This document shows, piece after piece, positions 1-6,003 of a stretch of 6,525 nt of DNA. The position numbers were made by a program, and so were the translations under genes. How positions within the stretch are numbered: position 1 is the stretch's first letter; every line of letters begins with the position of its first letter. This DNA comes from Comamonas sp. (GTDB lineage: Bacteria; Pseudomonadota; Gammaproteobacteria; Burkholderiales; Burkholderiaceae_C): positions 1 to 6,525 of the forward strand of contig JAFAIY010000315.1 in the NCBI GenBank assembly GCA_019236485.1. The letters are read 5' to 3'. The notes below the pieces were generated by a model. The model was given only the letters and a program-made list of their open reading frames with translations, was not told where the DNA came from and did not search any database.

Positions 1-143
1 CCATGCCCAATGTGGTCGAGGTGTTTGCCAAGAGCGGCATCGTGGCCCAGCCCGGCTCGGCGGCCCAGTTCGGCAGCTTTGTGAACAGCGAGATCGGCAA
101 GTACGCGGACATCATTCGCCGCGCGAATATCACCATGGGTTGA
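1..143 (+). CDS. Bug/TctC-type tripartite tricarboxylate transporter substrate-binding protein, C-terminal end (partial)
   Basis: Only the last 46 or so codons are visible, read in the frame that ends at the TGA at 141-143; the gene begins upstream of the window. The peptide (…VVEVFAKSGIVAQPGSAAQF, then …EIGKYADIIRRANITMG) matches the usual end of Bug (Bordetella uptake gene) periplasmic binding proteins. In that family a lysine- and aromatic-rich 'F…EI.KY…I..A.I' helix closes the protein. Such proteins capture small carboxylates or aromatic acids in the periplasm and are very abundant in Burkholderiales, often without linked membrane subunits. It lies 79 bases upstream of hpaD on the same strand, so a role in uptake of an aromatic acid feeding this pathway is a reasonable inference, but the ligand cannot be read from this tail. 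The ATG at 3-5 is internal, not a start. Confidence 0.78.
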   Translation, partial: MPNVVEVFAKSGIVAQPGSAAQFGSFVNSEIGKYADIIRRANITMG

Positions 144-156
144 GGCCCCGAAGCGC

Positions 157-184
157 CTGGCGTCTTTCCCAGGAAAGACGCCGG
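157..184 (+). terminator. Strong hairpin between the Bug gene and hpaD, possible terminator or attenuator
   Basis: Bases 159-169 (GGCGTCTTTCC) and 172-182 (GGAAAGACGCC) are perfect reverse complements. A G-U and a C-G pair extend the stem outward to 157/184, and the loop is only about four bases once the tip opens. The hairpin starts 13 bases after the stop of the binding-protein gene. It is followed only by a short T run (ACTTTG), so it is a weak intrinsic terminator at best. It could reduce read-through into hpaD or protect the 3' end of the upstream message. The fold is read directly from the sequence; its function is inferred. Confidence 0.55.
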
Positions 185-222
185 ACTTTGAGGCCATTCC
201 CGGTCAGACAAGGAGACACAGC

Positions 223-1149
223 ATGGGCAAACTCGCACTTGCGGCCAAGATCACGCATGTGCCGTCGATCTATCTGAGCGAGCTCGACGGTCTGCGCAAG
301 GGCACGCGCCAGGATGCCATCGACGGCCTGCAGGAAATCGGCCGGCGCTGCCGCGAGCTGGGCGTGGACACGCTGGTGGTCTGCGATACGCACTGGCTGG
401 TCAATGCCGGCTATCACGTGCTCTGCGGCCCGCATTTCAAGGGGCTGTACACCAGCAACGAGCTGCCGCATTTCATCAGCCATATGCCGTTCGAGTTTCC
501 CGGCAATCCCGCTCTGGGCAAGCTGCTCGCGGCCGAGGCCAATGCGCTGGGCGTGGAGACCCTGGCGCACGATGCGACCACGCTGGAGCCCGAATACGGC
601 ACGCTGGTGCCCATGCGCTATATGAACGCGGACCAGCACTTCAAGGTGGTCTCGATCTCCGCGATGTGCATGGCGCATTACCTCAACGACAGCGCGCGCC
701 TGGGCTGGGCCATGCGCCGCGCCATCGAGGAGCACTACGACGGCACGGTGGCGCTGCTGGCCAGCGGCTCCATGTCGCACCGCTTTGCGCAGAACGGCCT
801 GGCGCCCGAGTTCGCGTTCAAGATCTGGAGCCCGTTCCTCGAGCAGCTCGACCGCGAAGTGGTGCGCATGTGGCAGGCCGGCGAATGGCAGGCCTTCTGC
901 GGCATGCTGCCCGAGTACGCGGCCAAGGGCCACGGCGAAGGCTTTATGCACGACACGGCCATGCTGCTGGGCGCCCTGGGCTGGTCGGCCTATGAGGGCC
1001 AGGCCGAGATCATCACGCCTTATTTCGGCGCCTCGGGCACGGGCCAGCTCAATGCCGTGTTTCCCGTCACGCCGCAGGACGGCCATGCCATTCCCCAGGC
1101 CCAGGCCAGCGGCTCCAGCCTCGAGGCCGCCATGGCCGGCAGGCTGTGA
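223..1149 (+). CDS. hpaD: 3,4-dihydroxyphenylacetate (homoprotocatechuate) 2,3-dioxygenase
   Basis: This cytoplasmic class III (LigB-type) extradiol dioxygenase opens the ring of homoprotocatechuate with O2 to give 5-carboxymethyl-2-hydroxymuconate semialdehyde. The N-terminus MGKLALAAKITHVPS is nearly identical to E. coli HpaD, as are the blocks VDTLVVCDTHWLVN, YTSNELPHFI, LVPMRYMN and LASGSMSHRF. By family comparison the metal ligands are His12 (THVPS), His57 (DTHW) and Glu239 (GEGFMHDT), with a conserved His186 in SMSHRF. The protein has 308 residues against about 283 in E. coli; the excess is a Gln/Ala/Ser-rich tail after the usual end near NAVFPV (about 277-282). A good ribosome-binding site (AAGGAG, 210-215) sits 7 bases before the ATG, fixing the start. 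It is the first catabolic gene in the window, and hpaF follows 25 bases after its stop. Confidence 0.95.
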   Translation: MGKLALAAKITHVPSIYLSELDGLRKGTRQDAIDGLQEIGRRCRELGVDTLVVCDTHWLVNAGYHVLCGPHFKGLYTSNELPHFISHMPFEFPGNPALGKLLAAEANALGVETLAHDATTLEPEYGTLVPMRYMNADQHFKVVSISAMCMAHYLNDSARLGWAMRRAIEEHYDGTVALLASGSMSHRFAQNGLAPEFAFKIWSPFLEQLDREVVRMWQAGEWQAFCGMLPEYAAKGHGEGFMHDTAMLLGALGWSAYEGQAEIITPYFGASGTGQLNAVFPVTPQDGHAIPQAQASGSSLEAAMAGRL

Positions 1150-1174
1150 GCCGCGCATACGCAAAGGTGCATCC

Positions 1175-1609
1175 ATGCCTCATGTAGTCATTCTCTATAC
1201 CGGCAATCTCGAGGCCCAGGCCGATATGGGCGGGCTGTGCCGCAAGCTGGCCGACACCATGCTCACCGTGCGCGCCGAAGACGGCGCCCAGGTCTTTCCC
1301 ACGGGCGGCACGCGCGTGTTCGCCTACCCCGCGCCCCACCATGCGGTGGCCGATGGCGGCGCCGCCGGTATCGCGGCCGGCGGCGACGGCGACTATGGCT
1401 TTGTCTATCTCAATCTGCGCATGGGGCGCGGGCGCTCCGAGGCCGTGAAGCAAAGCGCCGGCGATGCGCTGCTGGCCTGCGCCAGAGCGCATCTGCAGCC
1501 GGTGTTCGAGCAGCGCCATCTGGGCCTGACCGTGCAGGTCGACGAAGCTCCGGGCCAGGTCTACGACGCCAAGCACAGCAATCTGCATCCACTGTTTGCC
1601 AAGCACTGA
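1175..1609 (+). CDS. hpaF: 5-carboxymethyl-2-hydroxymuconate delta-isomerase
   Basis: This tautomerase-superfamily enzyme isomerises 5-carboxymethyl-2-hydroxymuconate to 5-oxo-pent-3-ene-1,2,5-tricarboxylate, the substrate of the decarboxylase HpaG. It starts MPH, so removal of Met exposes the catalytic N-terminal proline. [16 protein letters not shown] matches E. coli DYAFVHMTLKIGAGRS, and the C-terminal SNLHPLF matches NNVHALF. Arg47 and Arg87 (Met counted as 1) correspond to the family's substrate-binding arginines 40 and 71. The protein has 144 residues against about 126 in E. coli; most of the difference is a Gly/Ala-rich segment at about residues 60-72. AAAGGTG (1163-1169) is an acceptable ribosome-binding site. 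The same frame stays open upstream into hpaD, but the ATG at 1175 is the only start that exposes Pro at position 2. hpaH begins two bases after the stop. Confidence 0.9.
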   Translation: MPHVVILYTGNLEAQADMGGLCRKLADTMLTVRAEDGAQVFPTGGTRVFAYPAPHHAVADGGAAGIAAGGDGDYGFVYLNLRMGRGRSEAVKQSAGDALLACARAHLQPVFEQRHLGLTVQVDEAPGQVYDAKHSNLHPLFAKH

Positions 1610-1611
1610 AT

Positions 1612-2445
1612 ATGTTTTCTGCCGAACTCATCCACCAACTGGCTCTGGAGCTGGAAGCGAGCGAGAAATCGCGCCAGCAGATCGAGCATTTTTCCAAGCG
1701 TTTTCCCGGCATGACGGTAGAGGACGGCTACCGCGTCTCGCGTGCCTGGGTGGACATGCAGATCGCCGCGGGGCGCCAGGTCATAGGCCACAAGATAGGC
1801 CTGACCTCGCGCGCCATGCAGATGGCCAGCCAGATAAGCGAGCCCGATTACGGCACGCTGCTGGATTCCATGCTCTACACCGTCACACCCGGCCAGGTGC
1901 TGGAGATCCCGGCCTCCAACTTCATCGCGCCGCGCGTGGAGGTGGAGCTGGCTTTCGTGCTCAAGTCCCCGCTGCGCGGGCCGGGGCTGGAAGGCGGCGC
2001 TGAAGTCACGCTGCAAGACGTGCTGGCCGCCACCGAATACGTGACGCCCGCGATCGAGATCATTGATGCGCGCATCGAGCAGTTCGACCGCCACACCAGG
2101 GCCATGCGCAAGGTGTTCGACACCATCAGCGACAACGCGGCCAATGCCGGCATCGTGGTCGGCGCGGGCCGCGCCGCGCCTGCGGGCGTGGACCTGCCCT
2201 GGTGCGGCGCCATACTGCGCCAGAACGGCATCGTCGAGGAGACGGGGCTGGCCGCGGGCGTGCAAGGCCATCCGGCGATTGGCGTGGCCTGGCTGGCCAA
2301 CAAGCTCGCGCCCTGGGGCGAGTCGCTGCAGCCCGGGCAGATCGTGCTCGCGGGCTCGTTCACGCGGCCCGTGGCGGCGCAGCCCGGCGATGAGTTCGAA
2401 GCCGATTACGGCGCTCTCGGCAAGCTGCAATTCCGCTTTGTTTGA
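1612..2445 (+). CDS. hpaH: 2-oxo-hept-4-ene-1,7-dioate hydratase
   Basis: This member of the 4-oxalocrotonate decarboxylase / hydratase (HpcG, MhpD) superfamily adds water to 2-oxo-hept-4-ene-1,7-dioate to give 4-hydroxy-2-oxoheptanedioate, the substrate of HpaI. The 277 residues align with E. coli HpcG (about 267) almost throughout: [60 protein letters not shown] and AGSFTRPV are near-identical blocks. The divalent metal is expected to be held by Glu110 and Glu112 (VEVELAF) and Glu149 (AIEIID); Lys61 in GHKIG is the conserved active-site lysine. No clear ribosome-binding site precedes the ATG, and only two bases separate it from the hpaF stop, so translation is probably coupled to hpaF. A longer start further upstream in this frame would cut through hpaF and is rejected. 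Confidence 0.94.
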   Translation: MFSAELIHQLALELEASEKSRQQIEHFSKRFPGMTVEDGYRVSRAWVDMQIAAGRQVIGHKIGLTSRAMQMASQISEPDYGTLLDSMLYTVTPGQVLEIPASNFIAPRVEVELAFVLKSPLRGPGLEGGAEVTLQDVLAATEYVTPAIEIIDARIEQFDRHTRAMRKVFDTISDNAANAGIVVGAGRAAPAGVDLPWCGAILRQNGIVEETGLAAGVQGHPAIGVAWLANKLAPWGESLQPGQIVLAGSFTRPVAAQPGDEFEADYGALGKLQFRFV

Positions 2446-2459
2446 ACCGGAGATACCCC

Positions 2460-3914
2460 ATGGCTTTGCAATTACGTGACCCCGGCCTGCTCAAGAACCT
2501 GTGCCTGATCGACGGCCAATGGCTGGCGGCCGGCGACGGCAGCCGCATCGAGGTGAACAACCCCGCGACGGGCGAGCAGCTGAGCACCGTGCCCGGCATG
2601 GGCGCGGCGGAAACCCGGGCCGCCATTGAGGCGGCCGAGCGCGCGTTTGCCGAGTGGAAGAGCAGGACCGCGGAGCAGCGCGCGGCCGTGCTGTACAAAT
2701 GGTTCGAGCTGCTGCAGCAGCATCAGGAAGATCTGGCGCAGATCATGACGGCCGAGCAGGGCAAGCCGCTGGCCGAGTCGCGCGGCGAGATCGGCTATGC
2801 GGCCTCCTATGTGCAGTGGTTTGCCGAAGAGGCGCGCCGCATCTACGGCTCCACCGTGCCCTCGCCCTGGGGCGACAAAAAGCTGGTGGTGAGCAAGGAG
2901 CCCGTGGGCGTGTGCGCCGCGATCACGCCCTGGAACTTCCCGGCCGCGATGATCACGCGCAAGGTGGCGCCGGCCCTGGCTGCGGGCTGCACCATCATCG
3001 TCAAGCCTGCGCAGCAGACGCCGCTGTCGGCCCTGGCCCTGGCGGAGCTCGCGCAGCGCGCCGGCGTGCCCGCGGGCGTGTTCAGCGTGATCACGGGCTC
3101 GGCGCGCGCCATAGGTTCCGTGCTCACGGCCAGCATGGCGGTGCGCAAGCTGACCTTCACGGGCTCCACCGAGGTCGGCCGCGTGCTGGCTGCGCAATGC
3201 GCGCCCACGCTCAAGAAGATGTCGCTGGAGCTGGGCGGCAACGCGCCCTTCATCGTCTTCGACGACGCGGATCTCGATGCGGCCGTGGAAGGCGCCATGG
3301 CCTCCAAATACCGCAACACCGGCCAGACCTGCGTCTGCGCCAACCGACTGCTGGTGCAGGAGGGTGTCTACGAGGCCTTCATGGCCAAGCTCAAGGCCGC
3401 GGTGCTGGCGCTCAAGGTCGGCAACGGCGCCGAGCCCGGCGTGACCCAGGGCCCGCTGATCGACGAGGCCGCGGTGAACAAGGTGGAAGAGCTTGTGCGG
3501 GACGCCGTGGCCAAGGGCGCCGAAATCGTCACCGGCGGCCGGCGCAGCGCGCTGGGCCGCAGCTTCTACGAGCCCACCATCCTGGGCAATGCCCAAAGCG
3601 GCATGCGCCTGGCGCAGGAGGAGCTGTTCGGCCCTGTGGCGCCCGTGTTCCGCTTCAAGACCGAGGCCGAGGCGATCCGTATGGCCAACGACACGGAGTT
3701 CGGTCTGGCCGCCTACTTCTATGCGCGCGACCTGGGCCGCGTCTGGCGCGTGGGCGAGGCGCTGGAATACGGCATGGTCGGCATCAACAGCGGCATCATC
3801 AGCACTGCGGTGGCGCCGTTTGGCGGGGTCAAGCAGTCGGGCATGGGGCGCGAAGGCGGCGCGGCGGGGATCGAAGAGTACCTGAGCACCAAATATCTTT
3901 GCATGGGGTATTGA
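2460..3914 (+). CDS. gabD: Succinate-semialdehyde dehydrogenase [NAD(P)+], GabD type
   Basis: This soluble aldehyde dehydrogenase oxidises succinate semialdehyde to succinate, taking the HpaI product into the TCA cycle. Its 484 residues follow E. coli GabD (482) collinearly with very high similarity: [66 protein letters not shown] and a KYLCMGY end. Catalytic residues by family comparison are Asn159, Lys182, Glu257 and Cys291; Cys293 is the second cysteine of the CVC motif. It is not HpaE (CHMS dehydrogenase), whose active-site segment reads NGERCTAGSR. Position 185 in KPAQQTP, near the cofactor ribose, is Gln where E. coli GabD has Ser. The ATG at 2460 has GGAG (2449-2452) seven bases upstream; a TTG at 2442 overlapping the hpaH stop is less likely. 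It sits between hpaH and hpaI, 14 bases after the hpaH stop. Confidence 0.92.
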   Translation: MALQLRDPGLLKNLCLIDGQWLAAGDGSRIEVNNPATGEQLSTVPGMGAAETRAAIEAAERAFAEWKSRTAEQRAAVLYKWFELLQQHQEDLAQIMTAEQGKPLAESRGEIGYAASYVQWFAEEARRIYGSTVPSPWGDKKLVVSKEPVGVCAAITPWNFPAAMITRKVAPALAAGCTIIVKPAQQTPLSALALAELAQRAGVPAGVFSVITGSARAIGSVLTASMAVRKLTFTGSTEVGRVLAAQCAPTLKKMSLELGGNAPFIVFDDADLDAAVEGAMASKYRNTGQTCVCANRLLVQEGVYEAFMAKLKAAVLALKVGNGAEPGVTQGPLIDEAAVNKVEELVRDAVAKGAEIVTGGRRSALGRSFYEPTILGNAQSGMRLAQEELFGPVAPVFRFKTEAEAIRMANDTEFGLAAYFYARDLGRVWRVGEALEYGMVGINSGIISTAVAPFGGVKQSGMGREGGAAGIEEYLSTKYLCMGY

Positions 3915-3972
3915 CCGATCCCCCGGGCGGGCCGCGACGGTTTCAAATCGCATACGAACAACGGAGACAGCA

Positions 3973-4791
3973 ATGCACACACCCGTCAACCCCTTCAAGG
4001 CCGCGATTGCGGCCGGCCAGCCGCAGATCGGCCTGTGGCTGGGCCTGGGCAGCCCGTACACGGCCGAGATCTGCGCGGGCGCGGGCTTCGACTGGCTGCT
4101 CATAGACGGCGAGCATGGCCCCAACGACACCCTGACCCTGCTGAGCCAGCTGCAGGCCATCGCCGCCTATCCGGCCAGCCACGCGATGGCGCGCATTCCC
4201 ATGGGGCATGGCGAGATCGGCGAGATGCTGATCAAGCAGTATCTGGACCTGGGCGTGCAGACCCTGCTGGTGCCCATGGTGGATACGGCCGCGCAGGCGG
4301 CCAGCATAGTGCGCGCCTCGCGCTATCCGCAGGACGACGGCAAGGGCGGCATTCGCGGCATGGCCGGTGCGCGCGCTTCGGCCTGGGGGCGCCGTGCCGG
4401 CTACTACCAGGAGGCCAATGCGCAGATCTGCATGCTGCTGCAGGTCGAGTCCATGGAGGGCCTGGCCAATCTGGATGCGATCGCCGCCACCGAGGGCGTG
4501 GACGGGGTGTTCATAGGCCCGGCCGATCTCTCGGCCTCCATGGGCCATGTGGGCAATCCGGGCCACCCCGAGGTGCAGGCCGCCATCGCCGACGCGATCG
4601 CGCGCATCCGCAAGGCGGGCAAGGCCGCGGGCATTCTCACGCCCAACGAGGAGCTGGCGCGCAAATACCTGGCGCTGGGCTGCAGCTTCGTGGCCGTGGG
4701 CCTGGACACCGGACTGCTGGTGCAGGCGACCAGCGCCCTGGCGACCCGCTTCAAGGACGTCAGGCCGGTGGCCCCCAGCAGCACCTACTGA
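3973..4791 (+). CDS. hpaI: 4-hydroxy-2-oxoheptanedioate aldolase
   Basis: This class II (metal-dependent) pyruvate aldolase of the HpcH/HpaI family splits 4-hydroxy-2-oxoheptanedioate into pyruvate and succinate semialdehyde, the last cleavage of the pathway. [52 protein letters not shown] and [11 protein letters not shown] match E. coli HpaI closely. Catalytic and metal positions by comparison are His48 (DGEH), Arg74, Glu159 (QVES) and Asp185 (GPADLS). The 272 residues exceed the E. coli 262. Extra residues fall at about 76-86 ([11 protein letters not shown], about four more) and about 120-126 (QDDGKGG), both close to active-site loops. CGGAGACAG (about 3961-3970) is the ribosome-binding site. 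The 58-base gap after gabD holds no clear terminator. Confidence 0.94.
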   Translation: MHTPVNPFKAAIAAGQPQIGLWLGLGSPYTAEICAGAGFDWLLIDGEHGPNDTLTLLSQLQAIAAYPASHAMARIPMGHGEIGEMLIKQYLDLGVQTLLVPMVDTAAQAASIVRASRYPQDDGKGGIRGMAGARASAWGRRAGYYQEANAQICMLLQVESMEGLANLDAIAATEGVDGVFIGPADLSASMGHVGNPGHPEVQAAIADAIARIRKAGKAAGILTPNEELARKYLALGCSFVAVGLDTGLLVQATSALATRFKDVRPVAPSSTY

Positions 4792-4792
4792 G

Positions 4793-4822
4793 GGCTGCCC
4801 CGCAGCCGCGGCCGCCGGCCGC
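4793..4822 (+). terminator. Two back-to-back hairpins after hpaI
   Basis: Immediately after the hpaI stop, GGCTGC (4793-4798) pairs with GCAGCC (4802-4807) across a CCC loop. Directly adjoining it, GCGGCC (4808-4813) pairs with GGCCGC (4817-4822) across a GCC loop. Each stem is six perfect GC-rich pairs with a three-base loop. No T run follows (TTACATAC), so this is not a canonical intrinsic terminator. It could slow polymerase, protect the operon message from 3' exonucleases, or contribute to a Rho-dependent end before hpaR. The folds are visible; the role is inferred. Confidence 0.45.
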
Positions 4823-4827
4823 TTACA

Positions 4828-4833
4828 TACAAT
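4828..4833 (+). promoter_or_regulatory. Candidate -10 box for hpaR
   Basis: TACAAT matches the sigma-70 -10 consensus at five of six positions and stands out in an otherwise very GC-rich gap. It would start transcription near 4840, about 18 bases before the hpaR ATG. No convincing -35 box is present at the usual spacing, because the tandem hairpins occupy that place. If used, the promoter would give hpaR expression separate from the catabolic operon. Confidence 0.35.
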
Positions 4834-4857
4834 CGGGCCAGCTTATCCACCTATGCC

Positions 4858-5349
4858 ATGACTCAGCACGACACAACCAACGCAACTGAACCCATGCGCT
4901 CGTTTGCGCGTTCCCTGCCCATGGCCTTGCTCAAGGCCCGCGAGTCGGTGATGGTGCGGTTCCGCCCATCGTTGCGCGCCCATGGCCTGACGGAGCAGCA
5001 GTGGCGGGTGATACGCGCGATGTCGGCTGCCGACCACCGGCTGCGCCCCATGGAGCTGTCGCAGATGACCTTCATCAGCATGCCCAGCCTGTCGCGTCTG
5101 CTCAAGACGCTGGAGGGCCGCCAGCTGATCAAGCGCGGCCGCCACGAGGGGGATCTGCGCGGTTCGGAGTTCGGGCTCACGCAGGCGGGCCACGCCATGG
5201 TGGCCGAGATCGCTCCGCATTCCGAAGAGATCTATGCGGAGATAGAGCGCCTGGTCGGCAGCAAGGAAATCGAGCAGCTGTACTACGTGCTCGAGCATGT
5301 GGTGCAAAGCCTGGGCCTGCCCGGCGAGGATGACCTGGGCGCGGACTGA
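4858..5349 (+). CDS. hpaR: Homoprotocatechuate degradation operon regulator, MarR family
   Basis: This 163-residue protein is a MarR-type winged-helix DNA-binding repressor. PMALLKARESVM…FRPSLRAHGLTEQQWRVIR matches E. coli HpaR (IALLQAREAAM…FFRPIVKRHNLTEQQWRIVR), and this N-terminal signature separates HpaR from other MarR proteins. The winged helix spans about residues 63-110: the recognition helix is near 74-90 (SMPSLSRLLKTLEGRQL) and the wing near 99-108, with the family's Asp-x-Arg at D99/R101. Helices flanking it form the dimer interface. In E. coli HpaR represses the hpa genes and aromatic acids of the pathway relieve it; the same role is inferred here. No ribosome-binding site precedes the ATG at 4858. 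An in-frame ATG at 4894 (Met13) fits the E. coli N-terminus better but lacks one too. It is transcribed in the same direction as, and just after, the operon. Confidence 0.88.
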   Translation: MTQHDTTNATEPMRSFARSLPMALLKARESVMVRFRPSLRAHGLTEQQWRVIRAMSAADHRLRPMELSQMTFISMPSLSRLLKTLEGRQLIKRGRHEGDLRGSEFGLTQAGHAMVAEIAPHSEEIYAEIERLVGSKEIEQLYYVLEHVVQSLGLPGEDDLGAD

Positions 5350-5364
5350 GGCGCTGGCGCACGG

Positions 5365-5370
5365 CACAAT
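5365..5370 (+). promoter_or_regulatory. Possible -10 box placing the exonuclease start codon at the transcript 5' end
   Basis: CACAAT matches the -10 consensus at four of six positions, including the final AAT. Its end lies six bases before the ATG at 5377, so transcription would begin at or next to the start codon. No ribosome-binding site is present in the 27-base gap after hpaR, which fits a leaderless message. No -35 box is evident, so this is weak. Confidence 0.22.
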
Positions 5371-5376
5371 GCGGCC

Positions 5377-6000
5377 ATGAGTTCCGCGATCGCCGTCATC
5401 GACTTTGAAACCACGGGCATGACGCCCGCCCAGGGCGCCAGAGCCACCGAAGTGGCCATCGTGCTGCTGGAGCAGGGGCAGGTCGTCGATCGCTTCCAGA
5501 GCCTGATGCACAGCGGCGCCTGGGTCTCTCCCTTCATCACGCAGCTGACCGGCATCACCAACGAAATGCTGCGCACGGCGCCGCCCGCCGCGCAGGTGAT
5601 GCGCGAGGCCGCGCGCTTTGTGGGCCGGGCGCCCATGGTGGCGCACAACGCCTCATTCGACAGCAAGTTCTGGCAGGCCGAGCTGGCCCTGGCGGGCGAG
5701 AGCGCGCCCCAGCTGTTTGCCTGCACGGTGCTGCTGTCGCGCCGCATCTACCCGCAGGCGCCCAGCCACAGCCTGGGCAATCTGGCGCGCTATCTGCAGC
5801 TGCCGGCCACGGGCCGGGCCCACCGCGCGCTGGCCGATGCCGAGATGGCCGCGGCCCTGCTGGCGCGCATGCAGCAGGAGCTGTGCGCGCGCCATGCTCT
5901 GCCCTGGCCCGGACATGAGCTGCTGATGCAGCTGCAACGCTGCAGCAAGGCCAAGGTCGGCGGCTGGCTGGCCCAACAGGCCGCGCTGGCCGCAGGCTGA
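5377..6000 (+). CDS. DEDDh-family 3'-5' exonuclease (DnaQ/PolC epsilon-like)
   Basis: This 207-residue protein has the full DEDDh exonuclease set: Exo I IDFETTGM (Asp9, Glu11), Exo II AHNASFD (Asp95) and Exo III HRALADAE (His149, Asp154). These acidic residues bind two metal ions and the histidine activates water to remove nucleotides from DNA or RNA 3' ends. The domain occupies about residues 4-168. The rest is a short helical tail with a basic patch (RCSKAKVGGW), perhaps for nucleic-acid contact. It lacks the polymerase-clamp region that would mark a true replicative epsilon subunit, so it is a stand-alone exonuclease whose substrate I cannot tell. It begins 27 bases after hpaR on the same strand but has no evident link to HPC catabolism. 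No ribosome-binding site is visible. An insertion sequence starts within a few bases of its stop. Confidence 0.87.
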   Translation: MSSAIAVIDFETTGMTPAQGARATEVAIVLLEQGQVVDRFQSLMHSGAWVSPFITQLTGITNEMLRTAPPAAQVMREAARFVGRAPMVAHNASFDSKFWQAELALAGESAPQLFACTVLLSRRIYPQAPSHSLGNLARYLQLPATGRAHRALADAEMAAALLARMQQELCARHALPWPGHELLMQLQRCSKAKVGGWLAQQAALAAG

Positions 6001-6003
6001 CCA

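Noticed and set aside
130..1176. A 348-codon minus-strand open frame opposite hpaD
   Set aside because: It is the antisense shadow of hpaD with low-complexity composition and no domain or supporting context.
1237..2445. A longer hpaH start that would add about 125 residues
   Set aside because: The extension lies inside hpaF in another frame, is Arg/Ala-rich junk, and the family N-terminus begins at the ATG at 1612.
2442..2460. TTG start for gabD overlapping the hpaH stop
   Set aside because: The ATG at 2460 has GGAG at proper spacing and matches the GabD N-terminus; the TTG has no such support.
2460..3914. Calling the dehydrogenase HpaE (CHMS dehydrogenase)
   Set aside because: The residues around the catalytic cysteine (GQTCVCANR) and near full-length identity pattern are those of GabD; HpaE has GERCTAGSR and a different C-terminus.
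2472..4160. A 562-codon open frame on the minus strand across gabD and hpaI
   Set aside because: It is antisense to two strongly recognised genes, and its translation is rich in His, Arg, Gly and Ala with no recognisable domain. Such frames are expected opposite high-GC genes.
5377..6000. Calling the exonuclease DNA polymerase III epsilon (dnaQ)
   Set aside because: It has the exonuclease domain but not the C-terminal polymerase-binding region, and no neighbouring replication or rnhA gene.
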